From Flavobacterium glycines (lineage in GTDB: Bacteria > Bacteroidota > Bacteroidia > Flavobacteriales > Flavobacteriaceae), in contig NZ_FNEO01000007.1 of the NCBI RefSeq assembly GCF_900100165.1, forward strand, positions 1-64,000: 64,000 nucleotides of DNA. The letters are read 5' to 3'. The notes beneath the pieces were generated by a model, which was given only the letters and a program-made list of their open reading frames with translations, was not told the DNA's origin and ran no database searches. The position numbers and the translations under genes are program-made. This document shows positions 46,001-55,111 of the stretch, piece after piece. The stretch's first letter is position 1. Each line of letters opens with the position of its first letter.

Positions 46001-46008
46001 TACTTTTG
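46001..46008 (+). promoter_or_regulatory. -7 promoter element before the ilv leader peptide
   Basis: TACTTTTG fits TAnnTTTG, 18 bp before the leader ATG; initiation near 46015 would give a leader RNA of about 170 nt before ilvD. Confidence 0.5.
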
Positions 46009-46026
46009 TTGCATCAAAATAAGAAA

Positions 46027-46089
46027 ATGAAAAATTCAATCGTAGTAGTTTCTGTCGTTAATGTCATTGTTGTATCAACAAATGCATAA
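46027..46089 (+). CDS. Val/Ile-rich leader peptide of the ilv operon
   Basis: A 20-codon ORF, MKNSIVVVSVVNVIVVSTNA, in which 8 residues are valine and 2 isoleucine, with no leucine. It lies between a promoter element and a terminator hairpin directly upstream of ilvD. This is the layout of a transcription-attenuation leader: ribosome stalling at Val/Ile codons when those amino acids are scarce would prevent terminator formation. The composition fits the products of ilvDBNC. No experiment supports it; the composition bias and position are the evidence. Confidence 0.75.
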   Translation: MKNSIVVVSVVNVIVVSTNA

Positions 46090-46127
46090 GGGAAGCTATT
46101 AATATAATTGAAAAATAATATTATATG

Positions 46128-46155
46128 ACTCCCAATAAAATGGGAGTTTTTTTTT
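46128..46155 (+). terminator. Attenuator terminator upstream of ilvD
   Basis: Stem ACTCCCA (46128-46134) with TGGGAGT (46141-46147), ATAAAA loop and nine T residues, 33 bp before ilvD and 38 bp after the leader-peptide stop. GGGA at 46090-46093 could pair with TCCC of the stem as part of an antiterminator (weak, inferred). Confidence 0.75.
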
Positions 46156-46187
46156 GGATTTACATCAAAAATATAATACTAAGTTAA

Positions 46188-47861
46188 ATGGAATTGAATA
46201 AATACAGCAAAACGATCACACAGGATCAAACTCAGCCAGCAGCGCAAGCTATGTTGTATGGAATTGGTTTGACTGAAGAAGATTTAAAAAAGGCTCAAGT
46301 AGGTATTGTAAGTATGGGTTACGAAGGTAACACCTGTAATATGCACTTGAATGATCTTGCTAAAGAAGTAAAACAAGGAGTTTGGGATGCTGATTTGGTT
46401 GGATTAATATTCAATACTATTGGCGTAAGTGATGGTATTTCTAATGGAACTGACGGAATGCGTTTTTCATTAGTATCTCGTGATGTTATTGCAGATTCTA
46501 TAGAAACTGTAATGGGGGCACAATGGTACGACAGTATGATAGCAATTCCAGGATGTGATAAAAATATGCCCGGAGCAGTAATGGCAATGGGAAGAGTGAA
46601 TCGTCCAGCTATTATGGTTTACGGAGGAACAATTCATTCCGGAAAATGGAAAGGGGAATCTTTAAATATTGTTTCTGCATTTGAAGCTTTAGGAAAAAAA
46701 TTAAATAATAGAATTACCCCTGAAGATTTTAAAGGTGTAATTCAAAATTCCTGTCCGGGAGCCGGAGCTTGTGGGGGAATGTATACAGCTAATACCATGG
46801 CTTCAGCAATCGAAGCTCTAGGGATGAGTTTGCCTTACAGCTCTTCTAATCCAGCATTAAGTCCTGAAAAAAGACAGGAATGTGCTGAAGCCGGAAAAGC
46901 TATCCGAGTGCTTCTTGAAAAAGATATCAAGCCAAGAGACATTATGACCCGTAAGGCTTTTGAAAATGCTATTACGATAGTAGCTGTTTTAGGTGGTTCT
47001 ACTAATGCGGTTATGCATTTAATTGCTATGGCTCATTCAGTAGATGTTGAAATTACTTTAGATGATTTCCAGGCTATCAATGACAAAACTCCGGTACTTG
47101 CAGATTTAAAACCTAGTGGTAAATACATGATGGAAGACCTGCACACTGTAGGTGGTGTTCCGGCTGTGATGAAATATTTATTAAAAGAAGGTTATCTTCA
47201 TGGCGACTGTTTGACTGTTACAGGAAAAACATTAGCCGAAAATTTAGAATCGGTTCCTGATTTACAAGATGGACAGGAAGTGGTTCATGAAATTCATAAA
47301 GCTTTAAAACCAACAGGAAATATTCAGGTTTTATACGGAAATCTGGCTTCAGAAGGTTGTGTAGCAAAAATTAGTGGAAAAGAAGGAGAATTTTTCGAAG
47401 GAACAGCAGTAGTTTTTGAAAGCGAATTTGAAGTTATTCCTGGTATTGCAAAAGGAATGGTTAAACCCGGCAATGTAGTCGTCATCAGGTATTGTGGACC
47501 AAAAGGTGGTCCAGGGATGCCGGAAATGCTAAAACCAACCTCGGCTATTATTGGAGCCGGATTAGGAAATAGTGTTGCTTTGATTACAGATGGCAGATTC
47601 TCTGGAGGTTCACATGGCTTCGTGGTTGGTCACGTTACACCAGAGGCATATGATGGAGGGGCAATTGCCTTAGTTCAAAATGGAGATGTGATTACAATTG
47701 ATGCAGTTAAAAACACTATCGATTTAAAAATATCTGAGGAAGAATTTGCCAAGAGAAAAGCAAATTGGGTTCAGCCGCCATTGAAAGCCTCAAAAGGAGT
47801 TTTGTTAAAATATGCTAAATCAGTTTCAAGCGCCTCTAAAGGTTGCGTAACAGATAAATAA
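46188..47861 (+). CDS. ilvD: Dihydroxy-acid dehydratase
   Basis: Iron-sulfur dehydratase producing the 2-oxo acid precursors of valine and isoleucine; 557 aa. Cluster cysteines appear in [10 protein letters not shown] and [11 protein letters not shown]; the C-terminal [21 protein letters not shown] block is conserved. First gene of ilvD-ilvB-ilvN-ilvC, preceded by the leader peptide and attenuator. Confidence 0.96.
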   Translation: MELNKYSKTITQDQTQPAAQAMLYGIGLTEEDLKKAQVGIVSMGYEGNTCNMHLNDLAKEVKQGVWDADLVGLIFNTIGVSDGISNGTDGMRFSLVSRDVIADSIETVMGAQWYDSMIAIPGCDKNMPGAVMAMGRVNRPAIMVYGGTIHSGKWKGESLNIVSAFEALGKKLNNRITPEDFKGVIQNSCPGAGACGGMYTANTMASAIEALGMSLPYSSSNPALSPEKRQECAEAGKAIRVLLEKDIKPRDIMTRKAFENAITIVAVLGGSTNAVMHLIAMAHSVDVEITLDDFQAINDKTPVLADLKPSGKYMMEDLHTVGGVPAVMKYLLKEGYLHGDCLTVTGKTLAENLESVPDLQDGQEVVHEIHKALKPTGNIQVLYGNLASEGCVAKISGKEGEFFEGTAVVFESEFEVIPGIAKGMVKPGNVVVIRYCGPKGGPGMPEMLKPTSAIIGAGLGNSVALITDGRFSGGSHGFVVGHVTPEAYDGGAIALVQNGDVITIDAVKNTIDLKISEEEFAKRKANWVQPPLKASKGVLLKYAKSVSSASKGCVTDK

Positions 47862-47908
47862 CAGACAATTTAGTTTTAAAAATTGTCAAAAATATAAATA
47901 AAAAAAGA

Positions 47909-49597
47909 ATGAAAATATCAGGAGCAGAAGCAGTTATCAGATGCTTATTAGCCGAAGGCGTAGATTTGGTTTATGGTTATCCAGGTGGAGCTATTATGCC
48001 GGTTTACGATGAATTATATAAATTTCAAGATCAATTACACCACGTATTGGTGCGTCACGAACAGGGAGCTGCACACGCTGCTCAGGGGTTTGCAAGAGCT
48101 ACCGGGAAAGTAGGGGTTGCTATCGCGACTTCAGGACCGGGTGCAACCAACTTAGTTACAGGTATTGCTGATGCTCAGATTGACTCTACACCAATGGTAT
48201 GTATTACCGGACAGGTAGGGAAACATTTATTGGGTTCTGATGCTTTTCAGGAAACTGATATTATCGGAATTTCAACTCCGGTAACAAAATGGAATTATCA
48301 AATTACTGAGGCTGATGAAATTCCTGAAATTATGGCAAAAGCATTTTATATTGCACGTTCAGGACGTCCGGGACCAGTATTGGTAGATATTACTAAAAAT
48401 GCTCAATTTGATACTTTAGATTTTAGTTACAAAAAATGTTCTGACATCAGAAGTTACCATCCGAAGCCTGTTCTGAAAATGGATAAGGTTAAAGAAGCGG
48501 CAGAATTAATGAATAAGGCTAAAAAACCAATGATTGTTTTTGGTCAGGGGGTTATTTTGAGTAAAGCTGAAGAAGAATTAAAAGCTTTAATTGAAAAATC
48601 AGGAATTCCTGCAGCATGGACTATTTTAGGTTTATCTGCTTTGCCAACAGATCATGAGTTGAATGTTGGAATGGTAGGGATGCACGGAAATTACGGTCCA
48701 AATATTTTAACTAACGAATGTGATGTTTTAATTGCATTAGGAATGCGTTTTGATGACCGTGTTACGGGTAATTTAGCAACTTATGCTAAACAAGCTAAAG
48801 TTGTTCATTTTGAAATTGATTCTGCTGAAATAGATAAAAACGTAAAAACAGATGTTGCTGTATTAGCGGATTTAAAAGAAGCATTAACAGCTTTATTGCC
48901 TTTAATTGAAAAGAATTCACATGAAGAATGGCATAATGAATTCAAAAAGAAATACGACATCGAATTAGAAGCCGTTATCAATGAAGAGTTAGCACCATCA
49001 GAAGGAAAAGGAATTTCTATGGGAGAAACTATTGAAATGATTAACAAGCATTCAAATGGAGATGCTATTATGGTTTCAGATGTAGGTCAACATCAAATGT
49101 TTACTTGTCGTTACGCAAAATTCAATCAGACAAAAAGCAATGTAACTTCCGGAGGATTAGGAACCATGGGATTTGCTTTACCGGCGGCTATTGGTGCTAA
49201 AATGGGAAGACCTGATCGTGAAGTGGTTGCTATTATTGGTGATGGTGGTTTCCAAATGAATATTCAGGAGTTAGGAACTATTCATCAAACTAAAGTTCCA
49301 GTTAAAATTGTGGTATTGAACAATGAATTTCTTGGAATGGTAAGACAATGGCAGGAATTATTTTTTGATTACCGTTACGCTTCAACTGTAATGATTAATC
49401 CAAATTTCTGTGCAATTGCTGAAGGATATTATATCAAGTCACGCAAAGTTACTAAGAGAGAGGAATTAGATGAAGCAATTGCTGAAATGTTAGCTTCTGA
49501 AGACTCTTATTTCCTTGAAGTTATGGTTGAGAAAGAAAACAATGTATTCCCAATGATTCCAACAGGAGCTTCGGTTTCTGACATTCGATTAAGTTAA
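47909..49597 (+). CDS. ilvB: Acetolactate synthase large subunit
   Basis: ThDP- and FAD-dependent carboligase forming acetolactate or acetohydroxybutyrate; 562 aa. Catalytic Glu in LVRHEQGAAHAA, FAD-domain GMVGMHGNYG, ThDP-binding GDGGFQMNIQEL with the downstream NN motif VVLNNEFLGMVRQW. Small subunit gene follows after 4 bp. Confidence 0.96.
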   Translation: MKISGAEAVIRCLLAEGVDLVYGYPGGAIMPVYDELYKFQDQLHHVLVRHEQGAAHAAQGFARATGKVGVAIATSGPGATNLVTGIADAQIDSTPMVCITGQVGKHLLGSDAFQETDIIGISTPVTKWNYQITEADEIPEIMAKAFYIARSGRPGPVLVDITKNAQFDTLDFSYKKCSDIRSYHPKPVLKMDKVKEAAELMNKAKKPMIVFGQGVILSKAEEELKALIEKSGIPAAWTILGLSALPTDHELNVGMVGMHGNYGPNILTNECDVLIALGMRFDDRVTGNLATYAKQAKVVHFEIDSAEIDKNVKTDVAVLADLKEALTALLPLIEKNSHEEWHNEFKKKYDIELEAVINEELAPSEGKGISMGETIEMINKHSNGDAIMVSDVGQHQMFTCRYAKFNQTKSNVTSGGLGTMGFALPAAIGAKMGRPDREVVAIIGDGGFQMNIQELGTIHQTKVPVKIVVLNNEFLGMVRQWQELFFDYRYASTVMINPNFCAIAEGYYIKSRKVTKREELDEAIAEMLASEDSYFLEVMVEKENNVFPMIPTGASVSDIRLS

Positions 49598-49601
49598 TAT
49601 T

Positions 49602-50132
49602 ATGGAAGAAAATAAAACATTTACTATTTCTGTTTATACAGAAAATAACGTTGGATTATTAAACAGAATATCTGTTATATTCTTAAAACGTCACATCAAT
49701 ATATTGAGTTTAAATGTATCCGAATCGGAAATTGAAAATGTTTCCAGATTTGTAATTGTAGTAGATACTACTGAAAAATGGGTACGCAATATTGTTGGAC
49801 AAATTGAAAAACAAGTTGAAGTTATTAAAGCATTTTATCACGTAGATGAAGAAACTATCTTTTTAGAAAGTGCTTTATTTAAAATAGCTTCCAATTTATT
49901 GTTTGACGAAAGACAAATTCAAAATATCATCAAAGAAAGTCATTCGGAAATTGTTACCGTATCCAGAGACTTTTTTGTAATATCAAAAGTAGGAAGACGT
50001 TCTGAAATCGAAGAATTGTATGCTAAATTAAAACCGTTTGGTATCATGCAATTTGTACGTTCAGGAAGAATTTCTGTTTCTAAAGAAAAAATGGAAGTTA
50101 CAAGTTTATTATTAGAAGAATTAAAATCATAA
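49602..50132 (+). CDS. ilvN: Acetolactate synthase regulatory subunit
   Basis: A 176-aa ACT-domain subunit (FTISVYTENNVGLLNRISVIFLKR region) that confers valine feedback on IlvB and stimulates it. The second half (about 80-176) is the ALS_ss C-terminal domain. Length agrees with the common small subunit of about 160-180 aa. Four bases after ilvB, 15 before ilvC. Confidence 0.93.
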   Translation: MEENKTFTISVYTENNVGLLNRISVIFLKRHINILSLNVSESEIENVSRFVIVVDTTEKWVRNIVGQIEKQVEVIKAFYHVDEETIFLESALFKIASNLLFDERQIQNIIKESHSEIVTVSRDFFVISKVGRRSEIEELYAKLKPFGIMQFVRSGRISVSKEKMEVTSLLLEELKS

Positions 50133-50147
50133 ATTAAATATTAAAAA

Positions 50148-51620
50148 ATGGCAAATTATTTCAATTCATTACCACTTAGATTACAATTAGAACAATTAGG
50201 CGTTTGCGAATTCATGGATCAATCAGAATTTGCTAACGGAATCGAAGCCTTAAAAGGTAAAAAAGTAGTTATCGTTGGTTGTGGTGCTCAAGGTTTGAAC
50301 CAAGGTTTAAACATGAGAGATTCAGGTTTAGATATTTCTTATGCTTTACGTGCTGAAGCTATTGCTCAAAAAAGAGCTTCATTCATGAACGCTGCTGATA
50401 ATGGTTTCAATGTGGGAACTTATGAAGAATTAATTCCAACTGCTGATTTAGTATGTAACCTTACTCCGGATAAACAACACACGGCTGTAGTTACTGCAAT
50501 TATGCCATTAATGAAACAAGGAGCTACTTTAGCTTATTCTCATGGTTTTAATATTGTAGAAGAAGGAATGCAAATCCGTAAAGACTTAACAGTTATTATG
50601 TGTGCTCCTAAATGTCCGGGTTCTGAAGTACGTGAAGAGTACAAAAGAGGATTTGGTGTACCTACATTAATCGCTGTACACCCTGAAAACGATCCAAACG
50701 GTTTTGGTTTAGATCAGGCTAAAGCGTATGCTGTTGCTACAGGAGGTCACAGAGCAGGGGTTTTACGTTCTTCTTTCGTAGCTGAAGTAAAATCAGACTT
50801 AATGGGAGAGCAAACTATCCTTTGCGGTTTATTACAAACAGGTTCTATCTTATGTTTCGATAAAATGGTTGCTGAAGGTGTTGAGCCAGGATATGCTTCT
50901 AAATTAATCCAATACGGATGGGAAACTATCACTGAAGGATTGAAACACGGTGGTATCACTAACATGATGGATCGTTTATCTAATCCTGCTAAAATTGCTG
51001 CTTTCAACGCTGCTGAAGAATTAAAAGACATCATGCGTCCATTATTCCAAAAACATATGGATGATATTATCTCTGGTCACTTCTCTAAAACAATGATGGA
51101 AGACTGGGCTAATGATGATAAAAACTTATTGACTTGGAGAGCTGCTACAGCTGAAACTAATTTCGAGAAAACTCCAGCAGGAGATATGGAAATTTCTGAG
51201 CAAGAATACTACGATAATGGAACTTTAATGGTTGCTATGGTTAAAGCTGGTGTAGAGTTGGCTTTCGAAGCAATGACTGATTCAGGAATTATCGAAGAAT
51301 CTGCTTACTATGAGTCATTACACGAAACTCCACTTATTGCTAACACAATTGCAAGAAAGAAATTGTTCGAAATGAACCGTGTAATCTCTGATACAGCTGA
51401 GTACGGATGTTATTTATTTGACCACGCTTGTAAACCATTAATCGCTGATTACGTTAAAAATGCACCATCTAACTTAGTAGGTCGTCCATTTAGTAACGGA
51501 AGCAACGGAGTGGATAACAAAGAATTAATCGATGTTAACTCAATCATCAGAAACCACCCGGTTGAAGAAGTTGGAGCTTGGTTAAGAGAGTCAATGACTG
51601 CAATGAAAAAAATTGTATAA
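50148..51620 (+). CDS. ilvC: Ketol-acid reductoisomerase, class II (long form)
   Basis: NADPH- and Mg-dependent isomeroreductase; 490 aa, the class II length with duplicated C-terminal knotted domain (class I is about 330). The Rossmann loop [21 protein letters not shown] and [13 protein letters not shown] are present. Codon use is rich in favourable codons compared with neighbours, consistent with high expression. Last gene of the ilv operon. Confidence 0.95.
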   Translation: MANYFNSLPLRLQLEQLGVCEFMDQSEFANGIEALKGKKVVIVGCGAQGLNQGLNMRDSGLDISYALRAEAIAQKRASFMNAADNGFNVGTYEELIPTADLVCNLTPDKQHTAVVTAIMPLMKQGATLAYSHGFNIVEEGMQIRKDLTVIMCAPKCPGSEVREEYKRGFGVPTLIAVHPENDPNGFGLDQAKAYAVATGGHRAGVLRSSFVAEVKSDLMGEQTILCGLLQTGSILCFDKMVAEGVEPGYASKLIQYGWETITEGLKHGGITNMMDRLSNPAKIAAFNAAEELKDIMRPLFQKHMDDIISGHFSKTMMEDWANDDKNLLTWRAATAETNFEKTPAGDMEISEQEYYDNGTLMVAMVKAGVELAFEAMTDSGIIEESAYYESLHETPLIANTIARKKLFEMNRVISDTAEYGCYLFDHACKPLIADYVKNAPSNLVGRPFSNGSNGVDNKELIDVNSIIRNHPVEEVGAWLRESMTAMKKIV

Positions 51621-51646
51621 TTAGTTACAATTATAGTTAATTCAGG

Positions 51647-51679
51647 AAGGCGAAGTATTCAGTTACTTCGCCTTTTTTG
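51647..51679 (+). terminator. Terminator of the ilv operon
   Basis: An 11-bp stem (51647-51657 with 51664-51674) with GC-rich core and T run, 26 bp after ilvC. Confidence 0.85.
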
Positions 51680-51838
51680 TTTGTTTAAAACCTTTTTACT
51701 TTTGAAAACAAAGCATCGCGTTTGTAACGTGATTTATTACAAAGAGCTAATTGATGTTATTTCTCATTCCTCGGAATGACAAGTTTGTGAAAAATGTATC
51801 AATTTCAATAAATTTGTTTTAAATTAAAATCTAAGAAA

Positions 51839-52285
51839 ATGGCAGAACATAATTTACTTAGAATGGATAATGTGGGGATTGTCGTTGAGTCATTGGATAA
51901 TGCTGTTTCTTTTTTCCTCGAACTTGGTTTAAAATTAGAAGGAAGAGCCATGATTGAGGGCGAATGGGCAGGTCGTGTTACCGGCCTCGAAAATCAAGCC
52001 GTAGAAATTGCCATGATGATTACACCCGACGGACACAGCCGTTTAGAACTATCGAGATTTATTAATCCAAAAGCAATCGAAGATCATCGTACCGCTCCTG
52101 TAAATGCTTTAGGTTATTTACGCGTCATGTTTGCTGTCGCTAACATAGATGATACACTCGAAAGACTTTATAAGCACGGTGCACAACTAGTGGACGAAGT
52201 AGTCCGATATAAGGATGCTTATCGACTTTGTTACATTCGTGGACCTGAAGGAATTTTGATAGGAATTGCAGAGCAGCTCAAATAA
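51839..52285 (+). CDS. VOC-family (glyoxalase/bleomycin-resistance-like) protein
   Basis: A 148-aa vicinal-oxygen-chelate fold protein with the paired beta-alpha-beta-beta-beta modules: MDNVGIVVESLDNAVSFFLELG in the first half and a second module ending YKDAYRLCYIRGPEGILIGIAEQL. Potential metal ligands include a late Glu (EGILIGIAE). Family functions include lyases, dioxygenases and antibiotic binding; none can be assigned. Confidence 0.83.
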   Translation: MAEHNLLRMDNVGIVVESLDNAVSFFLELGLKLEGRAMIEGEWAGRVTGLENQAVEIAMMITPDGHSRLELSRFINPKAIEDHRTAPVNALGYLRVMFAVANIDDTLERLYKHGAQLVDEVVRYKDAYRLCYIRGPEGILIGIAEQLK

Positions 52286-52562
52286 GCCATCTATTCTAAT
52301 ATGACCTATTCATTTGTGTGGTTTGTACAATTATTTGTTTTACGAAAAATAGAAAGAATTAGGCTGTTAAGAAATAAATAAAGACAAAAATCTAAAGTTT
52401 TGTGTTTGAGCAAAAAAAGGTTTTATTTTGTACTTTTTTCAATAATTTGCATTTATATTAATATTGTATTTCATTATTTTGATTAAATTGCACTGATTTA
52501 TGATTTATTTTTTTTCAGGAATAGGTTGAGATTTAATATATTTATAAAAAATATAAAAAGGG

Positions 52563-54470
52563 ATGAGTTACTATAAAGTTGATAATTTAGAGCAATATTT
52601 TAAGCATTACAATAAGTCTATTCGTGAACCCAGAAAATTTTGGGGAAAAATAGCCGAAGAAAATTTTACATGGTACCAGCCATGGGATAAAGTAGTAGAA
52701 TTTGATATGGCAGAAGCTGAAGTTCAGTGGTTTGCAGGTGCCAAATTAAATATTACAAAAAACTGTATTGACAGACATCTTAATAAAAGAGGGGAGAAAA
52801 CAGCTATTATTTTTGAACCTAACAATCCTGAAGAAGAAGCCTTACATATAACTTACAATGAATTACACCAAAGAGTGTGTAAAATGGCAAATGTATTGCG
52901 TGAGCAAGGCATTAAAAAAGGAGATCGTGTTTGTATTTATTTGCCAATGATTCCAGAACTGGCTGTAGCTATTTTAGCTTGTGCCAGAATAGGTGCAATA
53001 CATTCTGTAGTTTTTGCAGGATTTTCATCTAAAGCTTTAGCTACCAGAATTATCGATAGCGAAAGTAAAATGGTGATTACTTCAGACGGTGGTTATCGTG
53101 GAAACAAAACCATTGAATTAAAAGAAATTGTTGATGAATCCTTACAACAATGCCCGTCGGTAAGTAAAGTAATGGTGGTAAAAAGAACTAACAGTGCTGT
53201 GAATATGAAAGAAGGCCGAGATATCTGGTTACAACCGTTACTGGATGAAGCTTCTGATAACTGTGTAGCCGAGATTATGGATGCCGAAGATCCTTTGTTT
53301 ATTTTGTATACATCCGGTTCAACGGGGAATCCAAAAGGGATGGTACATACAACAGCCGGTTATATGGTATTTACAGCTTATACTTTTAAAAATGTATTTA
53401 GTTACGAAGAAAATGATATACATTGGTGTACCGCTGATATTGGCTGGATAACAGGGCATTCATACATTTTGTATGGTCCATTATTGAATGGCGCTACCAC
53501 TGTAATCTTTGAAGGCGTACCTTCTTATCCGGATTTCAGTCGCTTTTGGGAAGTAATCGAAAAACACCGTGTGAGTCAGTTCTATACAGCTCCAACAGCT
53601 ATTAGAGCATTAGCAAAGGAAAAATTGGAATATGTTCAAAAATTCCCTTTCAAAAGTTTAAAAGTTATAGGTTCTGTAGGAGAACCTATTAATGAGGAGG
53701 CCTGGCACTGGTTTAACGATCATGTAGGAGGTAAAAGATGTCCTGTGGTAGATACCTGGTGGCAAACAGAGACAGGAGGAATCATGATTTCGCCATTAGC
53801 GTTTATTACACCAACTAAACCAACTTATGCTACTTTTCCATTGCCTGGAATTCAAGCTGTTTTAATGGATGAAAAAAGAAATGAAATCGAGGGCAATCAG
53901 GTAGTGGGTAGTTTGTGTATTAAATTTCCATGGCCGGGAATGGCTAGAACTATTTGGAATGATCACCAACGCTATAAAGACACTTATTTTTCAAAATATC
54001 CGGGAAAATATTTCACAGGAGATGGTGCTTTACGTGACGAAGTAGGTTACTATAGAATTACAGGTAGAGTAGATGATGTGATTATTGTTTCGGGACATAA
54101 TTTAGGTACTGCTCCAATTGAAGATGCTATTAATGAGCATCCGGCGGTTGCAGAAAGTGCTGTTGTAGGTTTTCCTCATGATGTAAAAGGAAATGCTTTG
54201 TATGGCTATGTTATTTTGAAAGAAACAGGTGAAGTTAGAAATAAAGAAAATTTATTTATTGAAATAAATCAACATATAACAGATCACGTAGGTCCAATTG
54301 CTAAACTGGATAAAATTCAGTTTGTTTCAGGTTTGCCAAAAACCCGCTCAGGGAAAATAATGCGTCGTATTCTTAGAAAAATCGCCGAGGGGGATTTTTC
54401 TGACTATGGAGATACAACAACTTTATTGAATCCTGAAATTATTGAAGAGATTCAAAGTGAAAGAAAATAG
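52563..54470 (+). CDS. acs: Acetyl-CoA synthetase (AMP-forming)
   Basis: Activates acetate to acetyl-CoA via acetyl-AMP; 635 aa (E. coli 652). ACAS_N at the start, P-loop-like YTSGSTGNPKGMVHT, DTWWQTETGG (acetate pocket), YFTGDGA and the C-terminal regulatory lysine K598 in TRSGKIMRR, the usual acetylation site. Adjacent convergent genes are a DnaQ-like protein and a cNMP/CBS/DUF294 protein, a neighbourhood also seen around acs/actP in other bacteria (general knowledge). Confidence 0.96.
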   Translation: MSYYKVDNLEQYFKHYNKSIREPRKFWGKIAEENFTWYQPWDKVVEFDMAEAEVQWFAGAKLNITKNCIDRHLNKRGEKTAIIFEPNNPEEEALHITYNELHQRVCKMANVLREQGIKKGDRVCIYLPMIPELAVAILACARIGAIHSVVFAGFSSKALATRIIDSESKMVITSDGGYRGNKTIELKEIVDESLQQCPSVSKVMVVKRTNSAVNMKEGRDIWLQPLLDEASDNCVAEIMDAEDPLFILYTSGSTGNPKGMVHTTAGYMVFTAYTFKNVFSYEENDIHWCTADIGWITGHSYILYGPLLNGATTVIFEGVPSYPDFSRFWEVIEKHRVSQFYTAPTAIRALAKEKLEYVQKFPFKSLKVIGSVGEPINEEAWHWFNDHVGGKRCPVVDTWWQTETGGIMISPLAFITPTKPTYATFPLPGIQAVLMDEKRNEIEGNQVVGSLCIKFPWPGMARTIWNDHQRYKDTYFSKYPGKYFTGDGALRDEVGYYRITGRVDDVIIVSGHNLGTAPIEDAINEHPAVAESAVVGFPHDVKGNALYGYVILKETGEVRNKENLFIEINQHITDHVGPIAKLDKIQFVSGLPKTRSGKIMRRILRKIAEGDFSDYGDTTTLLNPEIIEEIQSERK

Positions 54471-54476
54471 AAAATA

Positions 54477-54509
54477 AAAAAACTGCTTCAATATTTGAAG
54501 CAGTTTTTT
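54477..54509. terminator. Bidirectional terminator between acs and the DnaQ-like gene
   Basis: A 15-bp stem (54477-54491 with 54495-54509) with a 3-nt loop and a T run. Confidence 0.85.
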
Positions 54510-55108
54510 TATTTTAAACCTAATTTGTGTTTTAGTTTTAAAAAGAGTAAGGCTATTTTATAAGCTTCTTCAGTTGCCGAATCGCCTTCTGTTTTTTGTA
54601 TCTTATAAAAATCCGAAAGTTCATCGAGTGAAAATTCCCTGTCTTCGGTGATTTCGTGTAATTTTCGATGCATGATATCAATATCTAAAGCTTCATTGCG
54701 CAATTTACCACAATCCATACGTTCCAAAGTAGCATTTATCATAGCAACATCTTTTTCAATCTGATGTCCAACGATAATACCATTTCCTAAATATTCTATA
54801 AAAGATTTTAAGGCCTCAGGTTCTGATAATTTCATTAATCGACTTTCAATAATGTATTCGTTTGAAAGATGATTGTCATGTAAAAAACGATATTGCAATA
54901 AAATAGTTTCAAAACTATCCTTAATCATAATAGTATCATTTTCCACTGCAAATGCACTAATGAAAGTAATTACATCTTTTTCAAGAGAATCACCTGTAGC
55001 TTTAGTGGATAGTATGACATAGCGTTTTGACTTCTTTGAGAATTTAGTTAAATATTCTTTCCAGAATTCAGGGTGTTCTTTATTAATATGTTTTAACCAG
55101 TCTAACAT
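54509..55108 (-). CDS. Degenerate DnaQ/PolC-type 3'-5' exonuclease-like protein
   Basis: A 199-aa DEDDh-fold protein. The usual Exo I motif D-x-E-T-T-G is read here as STKATG (residues 34-39): both acidic metal ligands are replaced (Ser and Lys). Exo II (GHQIEKDVAMIN) keeps an aspartate; Exo III (GDSATEEAYKIA) lacks the usual His-x4-Asp. It is therefore probably not a functional nuclease, perhaps a binding or regulatory partner. Its start is 3 bp from the stop of the upstream cNMP/CBS/DUF294 gene, so the two form one unit. Confidence 0.8.
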   Translation of the reverse strand: MLDWLKHINKEHPEFWKEYLTKFSKKSKRYVILSTKATGDSLEKDVITFISAFAVENDTIMIKDSFETILLQYRFLHDNHLSNEYIIESRLMKLSEPEALKSFIEYLGNGIIVGHQIEKDVAMINATLERMDCGKLRNEALDIDIMHRKLHEITEDREFSLDELSDFYKIQKTEGDSATEEAYKIALLFLKLKHKLGLK

Positions 55109-55111
55109 AAG

